Numbered from the stretch's first letter, positions 1-10,728 are shown. The stretch is 26,241 nt of DNA from Paulinella micropora (GCA_009731375.1 BJOX01000333.1:173833-200073); one strand, 5' to 3'. Program-made: numbers and translations. Notes: generated by a model not told the origin, from the letters alone.

Positions 1-219
1 TATGCACTTGCACATTCGGTGACGTCTTGCAAGAGGTTGCTGGGACTGCGGAATAACCTCGGCTTAGTGCAGTCTTGCCCTCAGGAGCTCCATCGGTGGC
101 CCCGATCATCAGGCGAGAGACTGACACGGGGGGGTGGAGGACCTCGAACAAGGGTATTGGAGGCTTATGTCCGTTGAGGATATGCCATTAGCTGCATCAG
201 TACGCCTCAGATATAGTAC
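1..219 (+). mobile_element. 3' end of a non-LTR retrotransposon related to the LINE at 16.7-22.8 kb
   Basis: Frame 1 is open from the window edge to a TGA at 175-177 (58 codons) and ends in the peptide LEAYVR. The intact LINE ends its ORF with MEAHVQ plus six residues. The DNA here reads TGGAGGC, two differing bases, then ATGTCC, matching LINE 22761-22775 at 13 of 15 positions. A 4-bp hairpin (169-172 with 178-181) occupies the same place as the LINE hairpin. The segment ends in GTAC directly before an (ATT)n array, as the LINE and SINE do. The rest of the open frame has no motif I recognise, so it could be the C-terminus of a diverged LINE or the body of another SINE. The 5' part lies outside the window. 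Confidence 0.6.

Positions 220-280
<61 letters not shown>
220..280 (+). repeat. (ATT)n tail/microsatellite
   Basis: About 20 uninterrupted ATT units directly follow the retroelement 3' end. It is either the element's own tail or the ATT array into which it inserted. Confidence 0.9.
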
Positions 281-345
281 GTCTGTTAAAACAATTGGCA
301 ATAATCTCAAACGTATTCTCAACCATTCCGATTTTTATTGGTCAC

Positions 346-470
346 CTCCGCAAAGTGTGGTCAGGTTACCGATAAAGCTACATATGCGGCGCGCAAAATT
401 TGAAGTGTTTGGCCGGCTCGCCGGCCCGGCTCGCCCGCAAAACACGTCACATTTGTGGCTAGCCGCATAA
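346..470 (+). mobile_element. Fold-back (MITE-like) element, copy A
   Basis: This GC-rich segment shares AGTGTGGTCAGGTTACCG exactly with copy B (4167-4310). It also shares the GGCTCGCCGGCCCGGCT-type centre and the AAAACACGTCA-type right arm. The left arm (AAATTTGAAGTGTTTGGCCGGC split across 397-417) is an imperfect inverted match to the right arm near 435-454, so the element can fold on itself. No coding capacity is visible. It resembles a non-autonomous palindromic DNA element, but target-site duplications were not identified. Confidence 0.5.
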
Positions 471-757
471 TATACTACTGAGACCAGTGCAGCAGCTCGT
501 GCAAAAAGCTTGCAGCAAGCAATTTCTAATGAGCTACGACACAGGTTGGAGATACAAATGTTGGCTGAGATGATCGAAGAAATGTGAAGTCAGTACTCAA
601 GGTACTACGGGACAAAGAACTTATTCTAGCAAGCTGCCAGTGGCGATGGTTGGATAACACTGCATGGTAATGAAATATGGCACAGATTGGGGACGCAAAC
701 CTGAGCTAAGGTCGAAGGATGGGTAGTGATTGCTGATTGCGATGCAGAACCAAGAAC

Positions 758-758
<1 letters not shown>
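471..758. other. Unassigned sequence with a short helix-like open frame
   Basis: The + frame from 471 is open for 38 codons to a TGA at 585-587. Its peptide is rich in A, R, L, E and Q and ends in LAEMIEEM, which looks like an amphipathic helix. A second frame is open for a little under 30 codons downstream. Neither has a recognisable domain, and no splice-site argument makes them exons. This could be a decayed coding fragment of a mobile element. Confidence 0.2.

Positions 759-811
<53 letters not shown>
759..811. repeat. (TATC)n microsatellite
   Basis: Thirteen near-perfect TATC units. The long reading frames through it are only the stop-free translation of the repeat. Confidence 0.95.
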
Positions 812-813
<2 letters not shown>

Positions 814-1060
814 GTCCTGGGCATGACGGTAAACTGCATCCCGGAGTTGGACTCGACCCACTGGCACCTACAGCCTGGGGGTCGATCTATCTATCTCCTT
901 CAGCCCTTCACCAGCTGTTTTTGCAGTCGCAGCTGGTGCAGCGTGACTGGCCAGGGCTGATGACTACCCTTCATCGGCCCTCGATACACTCTCAAACTGT
1001 TCGGGAAAGCCCTAAGAGCCTTCGATACCGCGGCCTGCGGGAAACCGCAAGGTGCAGCAG
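812..1060. other. Unassigned sequence up to an assembly gap
   Basis: Mixed-composition sequence with one short TATC run at 885-896. I see no coding signature or recognisable repeat, and it is cut by the gap at 1061. Confidence 0.5.
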
Positions 1061-1647
1061 NNNNNNNNNNNNNNNNNNNNNNNNNNNNNNNNNNNNNNNN
1101 NNNNNNNNNNNNNNNNNNNNNNNNNNNNNNNNNNNNNNNNNNNNNNNNNNNNNNNNNNNNNNNNNNNNNNNNNNNNNNNNNNNNNNNNNNNNNNNNNNNN
1201 NNNNNNNNNNNNNNNNNNNNNNNNNNNNNNNNNNNNNNNNNNNNNNNNNNNNNNNNNNNNNNNNNNNNNNNNNNNNNNNNNNNNNNNNNNNNNNNNNNNN
1301 NNNNNNNNNNNNNNNNNNNNNNNNNNNNNNNNNNNNNNNNNNNNNNNNNNNNNNNNNNNNNNNNNNNNNNNNNNNNNNNNNNNNNNNNNNNNNNNNNNNN
1401 NNNNNNNNNNNNNNNNNNNNNNNNNNNNNNNNNNNNNNNNNNNNNNNNNNNNNNNNNNNNNNNNNNNNNNNNNNNNNNNNNNNNNNNNNNNNNNNNNNNN
1501 NNNNNNNNNNNNNNNNNNNNNNNNNNNNNNNNNNNNNNNNNNNNNNNNNNNNNNNNNNNNNNNNNNNNNNNNNNNNNNNNNNNNNNNNNNNNNNNNNNNN
1601 NNNNNNNNNNNNNNNNNNNNNNNNNNNNNNNNNNNNNNNNNNNNNNN
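1061..1647. other. Assembly gap (587 N)
   Basis: Unresolved bases. Reading frames drawn through it are artefacts. Confidence 1.
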
Positions 1648-1723
1648 CTAATGTCTAGAAACCTGGCAGTGCTTGTTGATTTGATTTGGGAGAGAAAGAA
1701 GAGATAGATAGATAGATGGATAG

Positions 1724-2212
1724 CTAAGCCGTGATGTTTGCACGGAAGGGACTGATACAGGCGATACCAAATCTCCCTAGTACCAGGCGGGGCCAGGGCT
1801 CGTTCCATAAGCGCCCCTTGCAGAACGAGCTCCCACCTCCATTACAGAGGGCCCAGTAAGCAGATGGAGTTTCGAGACTGTTCGACAGTCTAGTATAAAC
1901 CGACAGAGCACTGTGGGTTTTATTCCGGGCTCAACAAGCGAGAAAGGGCACCCTGAGGGAACAGGATTGTGCTTCCCGTCGCTATTTCGGCATGTGACTT
2001 ATGGGCGTATGGCTAGGCACACATAAGGCACCCCACCACGGGCCCAGCACACCCACACGTTCCCCTAATTCTCTGTCTGTCGACAGATGGCACCCATTTC
2101 AAAAAAACCAAGCCCAAGGGAGGGTCAGTGACACCTCCAGTGGCCTTGGTTCGCTCCGTGGAGTAAGTGATGAGATCAACTGATGAGATATCCACTAATG
2201 TCAGAAAAAAGG

Positions 2213-2213
<1 letters not shown>
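1724..2213 (-). repeat. SatA copy 1 (diverged, truncated, GATA-bounded)
   Basis: This is a reverse-orientation copy of the 546-bp unit that is tandemly arrayed at 14025-15315. Both ends run straight into GATA repeats. The left join is after GGATAG (unit text CTAAGCCGTG...), and the right join is inside the unit at GGAG/ATAGATAG. It is more diverged than the tandem copies. For example, a one-base deletion near 1810 (CCATAAGCG versus CCATAAAGCG) breaks the 98-codon frame seen in the other copies. Confidence 0.85.
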
Positions 2214-2718
<505 letters not shown>

Positions 2719-2761
2719 CTTGTCGGTGTTTGTCGAATTGCATCTGCGACACGAAGACGGC

Positions 2762-2833
<72 letters not shown>

Positions 2834-2834
2834 T

Positions 2835-2879
<45 letters not shown>

Positions 2880-2956
2880 CTACTTGTGTTTGTCAAATTG
2901 CATCTGCGACACGAAGACGGCAGATAGATAGATAGATAAGTAGATAGATAGATAGG

Positions 2957-3038
<82 letters not shown>

Positions 3039-3039
3039 A

Positions 3040-3083
<44 letters not shown>

Positions 3084-3146
3084 GATACTTGTCGGTGTTT
3101 CTCGAATTGCATCTGCGACACGAAGACGGCAGATAGATAGATAGAC

Positions 3147-3193
<47 letters not shown>

Positions 3194-3194
3194 G

Positions 3195-3268
<74 letters not shown>

Positions 3269-3316
3269 GATACTTGTCGGTGTTTGTCGAATTGCATCTG
3301 CGACACGAAGACGGCA
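2719..3316. repeat. Higher-order array: 44-bp spacer alternating with GATA blocks
   Basis: Four copies of a conserved 44-bp spacer lie at 2719-2762, 2880-2922, 3088-3131 and 3273-3316. Each begins CTTGT and ends in CGACACGAAGACGGCA, and they are separated by (GATA)n blocks of different length. Copies 1, 3 and 4 are almost identical; copy 2 is one base shorter with a few changes. The spacing (161, 208 and 185 bp start to start) varies only through the GATA length. The repeat unit is therefore spacer plus a variable tetranucleotide block. Confidence 0.9.
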
Positions 3317-3639
3317 GTGCAGTCAGGACAACGCAAGGTAAAGCGATCTGCACAAAACAAACACGAAGACGACAGATAGATGAGATGTCGCAAAGGAATG
3401 TGGTCCTTGCAAAGGAACGCAGTTTCACATCAAACAATAATTTGTGTACTGTGCATGTGTCCGGGATGGGAATCACGGGTAGACTGTGTTCTGGAAAAAG
3501 AAGAGGAGGAAGGACGTTGAAGAAAAAGGCAATCTAGGAATGGAGAGTGGGAGGATAAGGAAGAAGAGAAAGAAAAGGAAGCCGTTAGTCCAAGTGTTTT
3601 GAGCACCGTAAGCTTGCGCAAGCTACAATGATGACATTG

Positions 3640-3640
<1 letters not shown>
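3317..3640. other. Non-GATA segment containing duplicated block, copy A
   Basis: The core 3384-3537 is 154 bp long and matches 11871-12024 at 152 of 154 positions. The rest is purine-rich (AGAAGAGGAGGAAGG-like). Open frames are short on both strands and show no domain, so I do not call a gene. Confidence 0.8.
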
Positions 3641-3690
<50 letters not shown>

Positions 3691-3753
3691 AAGATAGATA
3701 GAAAGATGCTGACCTGCAAACTGCAAAGCGGAAGTATCCATCTATCTATCTAC

Positions 3754-3797
<44 letters not shown>

Positions 3798-3817
3798 ATA
3801 TCTATCTATCTATCTAG

Positions 3818-3870
<53 letters not shown>
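3641..3870. repeat. Inverted microsatellite: (GATA)n facing (TATC)n
   Basis: GATA repeats at 3641-3706 and TATC repeats at 3736-3870 are separated by about 29 bp of non-repeat sequence. The arms are reverse complements and could form a long hairpin or cruciform. Confidence 0.95.
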
Positions 3871-3900
3871 AAAGCAAACCAAGTGCATGGAAAGTAGGTA

Positions 3901-3934
3901 ACGTACGTAGGTACGTACGTACATACATACTACA

Positions 3935-3967
<33 letters not shown>

Positions 3968-4103
3968 TACCTGCATTGCATGTATTGCATACATTACATA
4001 CATTACATACATGCATAGATACACACATACACACATACATACATACATACACACATACATACATACACACATACACATACATACATACATACATACATAC
4101 ACT
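3901..4103. repeat. (ACGT)/(ACAT)n microsatellite cluster
   Basis: GTAC/ACGT-type repeats at 3901-3925 pass into ACATAC repeats, with ACATT-containing units at 3985-4010 and ACAC interruptions. Confidence 0.95.
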
Positions 4104-4166
4104 AAGCCACAGTGAACGAATAAGCCAGCAGTGTTGGTACAACCTCATCTCATTCATTCACTTTGC

Positions 4167-4310
4167 TCCACCAAGTGTGGTCAGGTTACCGGTAAAACCA
4201 CGTAACGCGCGGCGCGTGAAAAATTTGACGGGTTTTGCGGCTGGCCTCGCCGGCCCGGCTTATTAAGCCGGCAAAACACGTCAAATTTGTGACGCCGCCG
4301 CACTATGGGG
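4167..4310 (+). mobile_element. Fold-back (MITE-like) element, copy B
   Basis: Second member of the family at 346-470. Here the palindrome is clearer: 4221-4230 pairs with 4279-4288 (AAATTTGACG / CGTCAAATTT), and 4232-4238 pairs with 4271-4277, around a GGCCTCGCCGGCCCGGCTTA-type centre. Outer GC-rich arms (GCGGCGCGT and ACGCCGCCGC) extend the stem with a bulge. There is no ORF of note. It is probably a non-autonomous inverted-repeat element; the class is not determinable here. Confidence 0.6.
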
Positions 4311-4385
4311 GTAAGCGACAGTCTCTTACCTTCAGTGGTCCGTTGTCTCTTATCAGAAGCGGCCGATTTCATTCTCTTGTTTGCT

Positions 4386-4946
4386 ACATACATACATACA
4401 TACATACATACATACATACATACACACATACATACATACGTATGTACGTACGTACGTACGTACGTACACACATACATACATACATACATACATACATACA
4501 TACATACATACGTATGTACGTACGTACGTACGTACGTACATACATACGTACATACATGCGTACATAAATACATGCATACATGCATACATGCATGCATACA
4601 TACATACATACATACATACATGCATACATGCATACATACATGCATACATACATACATACATACATACATAACATGCATAACATGCATAACATACATAACA
4701 TACATAACATACATAACATACATAACATACATGCATACATACATGCATACATACATACATGCATGCATACATACATACATACATTTTCTGGTTGCGAGGG
4801 TCTGAATGCATACAAACACAGTCACATACATACATACATACATACATACATACATACATGCATACATACATACATACATACTTACACGCATTACATGCAT
4901 ATACATACATGCATACATACATACATACATACATACATACATGCAT
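4386..4946. repeat. (ACAT)n microsatellite block with ACGT and 9-mer sub-blocks
   Basis: Mostly ACAT with two (ACGT)n sub-blocks (4437-4466 and 4510-4540) and a 9-bp unit AACATACAT-type array at about 4670-4730. A short unique stretch with GGTTGCGAGGGTCTGAATGC interrupts it near 4790-4810. Confidence 0.95.
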
Positions 4947-5148
4947 AGAATGACCATCATATGCAGCCGGCGTTGCTTCAGAGGCAAAACTTGTGCGAGA
5001 TTCTAAACATGCTATGGAACACACACACACACACACAAGACAAAGAGAGAGAGAGAGAGAGAAAAGAACGTCCAGTTAACACAGATAGATAGACATCAAA
5101 GACATTACGAGAAAAAAAATGCCCAGTGATAAGAGACGTTGGTTGAAG

Positions 5149-5180
<32 letters not shown>

Positions 5181-5293
5181 TTACTTATACTTACTTACTT
5201 ACTTGCTTGCTTGCTTACTTACTTACTTACTTACTTACTTCTATTGATGATGCGGTTATGTAATAATATAGTGGAGTGAAGGCAGACAGTCTC
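4947..5293. repeat. Mixed short arrays: (AC)n, (AG)n, (ACTT)n
   Basis: (AC)n at about 5018-5036, (AG)n at about 5045-5062 and (ACTT)n at about 5149-5240 lie between short unique pieces. No gene is visible. Confidence 0.85.
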
Positions 5294-5327
<34 letters not shown>

Positions 5328-5770
5328 GCAACCGCAGCAACAGCAACAGCAGCAGCAACAGCAACAACAGCAACAACAACAGCAACAACAGCAACAACAG
5401 CAGCAACAACAGCAACAACAACAACAGCAACAACAACAACAGCAACAGCAACAGCAACAACAGCAACAACAACAACAGCAACAACAACAACAACAACAAC
5501 AGCAACAACAGCAACAACAGCAACAACAGCAGCAACAACAGCAACAACAGCAACGACAACAACAACAACAACAACAACAGCAGCAGCAACAACAGCAGCA
5601 GCAACAGCAACAACAGCAACAACAACAGCAACAACAACAANNNNNNNNNNAACAACAGCAGCAACAACAGCAACAACAGCAACGACAACAACAACAACAA
5701 CAACAACAACAACAGCAGTAACAACAGCAACAACAGCAGCAACAGCAACAACAACAACAGCAGCAACAGC

Positions 5771-5804
<34 letters not shown>

Positions 5805-5966
5805 GCAACAACAACAGCAACAACAGCAACAACAGCAACAACAGCAACAACAGCAACAACAACAACAACAACAACATCAACAACATCAACAACACCAACG
5901 ACAAGAACAACAGCAACAACAGCAACAACAGCAACAACAACAGACACAACAACAGCAACAACAACC

Positions 5967-6005
<39 letters not shown>

Positions 6006-6014
6006 GTAACAACC

Positions 6015-6059
<45 letters not shown>

Positions 6060-6061
6060 GC

Positions 6062-6111
<50 letters not shown>
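5294..6111. repeat. CAA/CAG trinucleotide tract
   Basis: About 800 bp of CAA with frequent CAG, containing a 10-N gap at 5641-5650. Interruptions are overwhelmingly A-to-G at the third base of the CAA unit, with rare CGA, CAT and CAC. In the glutamine frame it is broken by TAA (CAGTAA near 5717 and 6004). The long Asn/Ser, Leu and Val/Ala frames have no flanking coding sequence, so I treat it as non-coding. Confidence 0.95.
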
Positions 6112-6204
6112 GCCACTTACGTTTCTTGCACCAAGGCGTCCCTCCCTCTTTCTCCTCCTCCTTGTCCTCTTCTTCATCTTCTTCTTCTTCATCTTCTTCA
6201 TCTT

Positions 6205-6505
6205 ACACACATACATACATACATACGTACATACATACATACATACGTACATAACATAACATAGCATAACATAACATAACATAACATAACATAACACAAC
6301 ATAACATAACATAACGTAACGTAATGTAACGTTACGTTACGTTACGCTACGTTATGCTACGTTACGTTAAGTTCCGCTACGTTACGTTCTGCTACGTTAC
6401 GTTACGTTACGTTACGTTACATTAAATTACATTAAATTACAATACATTACATCACATTACATTACATTACATTACATTACCTTACATTACATTACATTAC
6501 ATTAC
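6205..6505. repeat. Pentanucleotide arrays switching strand: ATAAC, CGTAA, CGTTA, ATTAC
   Basis: A short ACAT run gives way to ATAAC-type units (about 6249-6315). A CGTAA run then turns at the palindrome GTAACGTTAC (about 6327-6336) into CGTTA units to about 6420, followed by ATTAC units to about 6505. The two middle blocks are reverse complements around the palindrome. Confidence 0.85.
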
Positions 6506-6861
6506 AGACATACAGACATACAGACATACAGACATACAGACATGCATACATGCATACATACATGCATACATACATACATACATACATACATACATTACAT
6601 ACATACATACATACATAAACACATACATACATACATACATAAACACATACATACATACATACATACATACATACATACATGCATGCATACATACATACAT
6701 ACATACATACATACATTACATACATTACATACATTACATACATTACATACATTACATACATTACATACATTACATACATTACATACATTACAAACATACA
6801 TACATAGATACATTACATACATACATGCATACATGCATACATACATACATACATACATACG

Positions 6862-6895
<34 letters not shown>

Positions 6896-7115
6896 CGTAC
6901 GTACGTACATGCATACATGCATACATACATACACACATACATACATACATACATACATACATACATACATACATGCATACATACATGCATACATACATGC
7001 ATACATACATTACATACATTACATACATTACATACATTACATACATATACATACATACATACATACATTACATACATACATAAATACATACACACACACA
7101 CATACATCACATACA

Positions 7116-7146
<31 letters not shown>

Positions 7147-7296
7147 CATACATGCATGCATACATACATACATTGATGACATAATACATACATACATACA
7201 TACATACATACATTAATGACATACATACTCATACATACATGCATACATACACACACTACATACATTACATACATTACATACATACCATGGCATACA

Positions 7297-7327
<31 letters not shown>

Positions 7328-7534
7328 CATACATGCATGCATGCATGCATAAATAAATACATACATACATACATACATACATACATACATGCATACATAG
7401 ATACATGCATACATACATACATACATACATACATACATACATGCATACATACATACATACATACATTAATGACATACATACATACATACATACATACATA
7501 CATACATACGTACATACGTACATACATACATACA

Positions 7535-7568
<34 letters not shown>

Positions 7569-8631
7569 CATACATACATACATGCATACATGCATACATA
7601 CATACATATACATACATACATACATACATACATACATACATACATACATGCATGAGTGCATGCATAAATACATACATACATACATACATACATACATACA
7701 TACATACATACATACATACATACATACATACACACATACATACATCATACATACATGCTTACTTACTTACTTACTTACTTATTTACTTATTTACTTACTT
7801 ACTTACTTACTTACATTCAACGATACATACATACATACATACATACATAGATACATACATACATACATACATACATACATACATACATACACACACACAT
7901 GCATGCATACATAAATACATACATACATACATATATACATACATACATACATACATACATACATGCATGCATGTATGCATGCATGCATACATACATACGT
8001 ACATACATATGTACATACATACATACATACATATACATACATACATACATACATACATACATACATACATACAACGTACATGACATACATGACATACATG
8101 ACATACATGACATACATGACATACATGACATACATGACATACATGACATACATCACATAGCATACATACATACATACATACATACATACATACATACATA
8201 ACGTACAAACATACATACAAACAGACAAATATACAAACAGATAAACAGACAAACAGACAAAAAGACATACATACATACATACATACATACATACACACAT
8301 ACATACACACATTCATACATGCATAAATGCATGCATACATGCATGGATACATGCATGCATGCATACATACATACATACATACATACATACATTCATACAT
8401 ACATACATACATACATACATACATACGTACGTACGTACGTACATGCATACATACATACATGCATATAAATGCATACATACATACATACATACATACATAC
8501 ATGCATGCATGTATGCATACATATATGCATGCATACATACATACATAAATACATAAATACATACATACATACATGCATACGTACATACATACATACATAC
8601 ATACATACATACATACTTACTTACTTACTTG

Positions 8632-8662
<31 letters not shown>

Positions 8663-8790
8663 TTTACTCATATACATACATAGATACATACATGCATATA
8701 TACATACATACATACATACATACGTACATGCATACGTACTTAGTACGTACGTACATACATACATACATACATACATACATACATACATTA
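6506..8790. repeat. Giant (ACAT)n region, about 2.3 kb
   Basis: ACAT units with ACGT, GCAT, ACTT and ACAG variants. Two 9-bp sub-arrays stand out: an ACATTACAT-type unit at about 6713-6793 and an ACATACATG-type unit repeated about eight times at 8080-8155. (ACTT)n blocks lie at 7758-7815 and 8615-8662. No embedded gene is visible; the many long reading frames are translations of the repeat. Confidence 0.97.
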
Positions 8791-8826
8791 TCGAACTATA
8801 AAGATGTATACATACCTTGCTCACCA

Positions 8827-8861
8827 GATTCTTCGGAACACTCCTCTTCAGATAAGCTCTG
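8827..8861 (+). repeat. 35-bp spacer (family 3), left copy
   Basis: Matches 9136-9170 at 31 of 35 positions (GATTCTT.GGAA...CTCTTCAGATAA). It sits at the point where ACAT repeats change to TATG repeats. Confidence 0.8.
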
Positions 8862-9135
8862 TATGTATGTATGTATGTATGTATGTATGTATGTATGTAT
8901 GTATGATGTATGTATGTATGTATGTATGTATGTGTGTATGTATGTATGTATGTATGTATGTATGCATGCATGTATGTATGTATGTATGTATGTAGGTATG
9001 TAGGTATGTATGTATGTATGTATGTATGTATGTATGTATGTATGTATGCATGTATGCATGTATGTATGTATGTATGTATGTATGTATGTCTGCATGTATG
9101 TATGTATGTATTTATGTATGTATGTATGTATGTAT
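8862..9135. repeat. (TATG)n microsatellite, inverted relative to the preceding ACAT region
   Basis: About 270 bp of TATG/TGCA units, the reverse complement of the ACAT repeat before 8790. The two sides are separated by about 72 bp, so they form a very long imperfect inverted repeat. Confidence 0.95.
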
Positions 9136-9170
9136 GATTCTTTGGAAGACTCTTCTTCAGATAACCTCTG
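9136..9170 (+). repeat. 35-bp spacer (family 3), right copy
   Basis: Partner of 8827-8861. The two copies bracket the TATG array in the same orientation. Confidence 0.8.
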
Positions 9171-9177
9171 CGAAAAG

Positions 9178-9212
<35 letters not shown>

Positions 9213-9339
9213 CCACATAACCAAAAACCAATCATAACCAAAAAAAAAGAAAAAAGAGAGGAAAAAACACAAAAACAAAGAAAATGAATAACATTACACA
9301 ACAAAACATCATGTAGCATAAAAGTACATAAAAAATTTA
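9171..9339. other. A-rich intergenic sequence with (CA)n
   Basis: (CA)n at about 9181-9208, then A-rich sequence. No gene or known element is visible. Confidence 0.8.
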
Positions 9340-9625
9340 AAATAATAATAATAATAAGTGCTTCTCTGTCAATGGCTGATGCATTTCTGCACATGCGCCT
9401 CCATCGTCTCACCCGTGAGGGGAGTACGAAGAATTGACGATAAGCTCTAATGACACCCCCGCAAGGGCAGTTCCAACACTTCCAGACGGGCCGGTATGTT
9501 CAATGAAAATACTGGTCCAGAAATAGACCGGTATGTTCAATGAAAATACTGGTGGCACCGACGGGAATCGAACTGGCGACAGGGCCCAGATGGTAGAACT
9601 TGACCACTGGGCTATCACGGTGTCC
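9340..9625 (-). mobile_element. tRNA-derived SINE, minus-strand copy with short (ATT)n tail
   Basis: The element body is 9358-9625 (268 bp) and its tail lies at 9340-9357, reading ATT in element orientation. The pol III A box TAGCCCAGTGG is at 9604-9614 and the B box AGTTCGATTCC at 9564-9574 (both complementary strand). The acceptor halves GACACCG and CGGTGCC pair except at one position, and ACCA follows the 3' half, as in a mature tRNA. The body has two tandem ACCAGTATTTTCATTG-type units of 37 and 35 bp. The last 60 bp are identical to the plus copy at 16350. A 5'-flanking ATT array follows at 9626-9733. Confidence 0.9.
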
Positions 9626-9677
<52 letters not shown>

Positions 9678-9691
9678 TAATAATAATAATG

Positions 9692-9733
<42 letters not shown>
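9626..9733. repeat. (AAT)n microsatellite at the SINE 5' boundary
   Basis: About 35 trinucleotide units with two GAT variants. In SINE orientation it reads ATT, the same as the SINE tail. Confidence 0.95.
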
Positions 9734-9736
<3 letters not shown>

Positions 9737-9889
9737 TTAAAAAAAAAAAATGATATAATGTTGGAAGATTCAAATAAGCTCCTCTGCCAAAGCAAACAGT
9801 AACATGACGTAGAATGACATAGCGTGGCATAACACAACAAGCATCAACATCAACAGAATGGCTGTTACCTGGATTGCCTTGCCACCCTA
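9734..9889. other. Unassigned AT-rich spacer
   Basis: An A run, then mixed sequence with short ATGACGTAG/ATGACATAG near-repeats at 9803-9823. Nothing recognisable. Confidence 0.5.
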
Positions 9890-10046
9890 CACCCATACAT
9901 ACATACAAACATGCATACCACATGCATACATACATACATACATACATACATACATACCTACCTACCTACATACATACATACAAACATGCATAAATACATA
10001 CATAAATACATACATACACACATACATACATACATACACACATTAA
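9890..10046. repeat. (ACAT)n microsatellite
   Basis: ACATAC repeats with a short CCTA run near 9957-9968. Confidence 0.95.
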
Positions 10047-10061
10047 TATATGCCTGCATGT

Positions 10062-10475
10062 TGCCTGCTTGGCCTTACCTTCAGCCTCCATTGCTGCTCT
10101 CAGTGCTTCTCTCACAGTGAGTTACCTGCTTAGCCTTGCCTTCAGCCTCCCTTGCTGCTCTCAGTGCATCTCACAGTGACTTACCTGCTTGGCCTTGCCT
10201 TCAGCCTCCATTGCTGCTCTCAGTGCTTCTCTCACAGTGACTTACCTGCTTAGCCTTGCCTTCAGCCTCCCTTGCTGCTCTCAGTGCTTCTCTCACAGTG
10301 AGTTACCTGCTTGGCCTTGCCTTCAGCCTCCATGGCTGCTCTCAGTGCTTCTCTCACAGTGACGTACCTGCTTAGCCTTGCCTTCAGCTCAGTGCTTCTC
10401 TCACACTGAGTTACCTGCTTTGCCTTGCCTTCAGCCTCCACTGCTGCTCTCAGTGCTTCCCTCACAGTGAGGCTT
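10062..10475 (+). repeat. 61-bp minisatellite with alternating A/B monomers
   Basis: Seven units are recognised by CCTGCTTRGCC starts near 10065, 10125, 10184, 10245, 10306, 10367 and 10414. Most are 61 bp; one has a 2-bp loss and one a 14-bp loss. Units alternate between a form with TTGGCC...CCTCCATTG and a form with TTAGCC...CCTCCCTTG, which makes a 122-bp dimeric higher-order repeat. A 61-bp period shifts frame each unit, so coding is unlikely. The last unit merges into spacer family 2. Confidence 0.9.
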
Positions 10476-10505
10476 GCTTGCTTCAAACGAACAAACTCGG
10501 CCTAC

Positions 10506-10506
<1 letters not shown>
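10455..10506 (+). repeat. 52-bp spacer (family 2), copy 1
   Basis: Begins GCTTCCCTCACAGTGAG, shared with the minisatellite unit, and ends CAAACTCGGCCTACA directly against GATA repeats. The other copies are at 10797, 12599, 13154, 13380 and 15681. Confidence 0.85.
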
Positions 10507-10571
<65 letters not shown>

Positions 10572-10621
10572 GTAGATAGGTAGATAGGTAGGTAGGTAGG
10601 TAGGTAGGTAGGCAGGTAGAC

Positions 10622-10664
<43 letters not shown>

Positions 10665-10665
10665 C

Positions 10666-10728
<63 letters not shown>

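Noticed and set aside
2719-3316. CRISPR-like array (repeats separated by spacers)
   Set aside because: The parts between the 44-bp repeats are GATA microsatellite of variable length, not unique spacers, and the genome is eukaryotic.
5276-6312. Poly-Asn/Ser, poly-Leu or poly-Gln protein from the CAA/CAG tract
   Set aside because: The glutamine frame has TAA stops, the other frames are shadows, and no flanking coding sequence is visible.
6316-6425. Telomere-like repeats
   Set aside because: The units are CGTAA/CGTTA pentamers; no TTAGGG- or TTTAGGG-type unit is present and the array reverses strand.
3869-9137. Many long frames of MYVC or IHTY repeats on both strands
   Set aside because: Translations of ATGT/ACAT arrays. 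All frames of these tetranucleotides stay open, so length carries no evidence.
10262-10486. Minus-strand frame with [12 protein letters not shown] repeats in the minisatellite
   Set aside because: The 61-bp unit is not a multiple of three, so the apparent peptide repeat changes frame between units.
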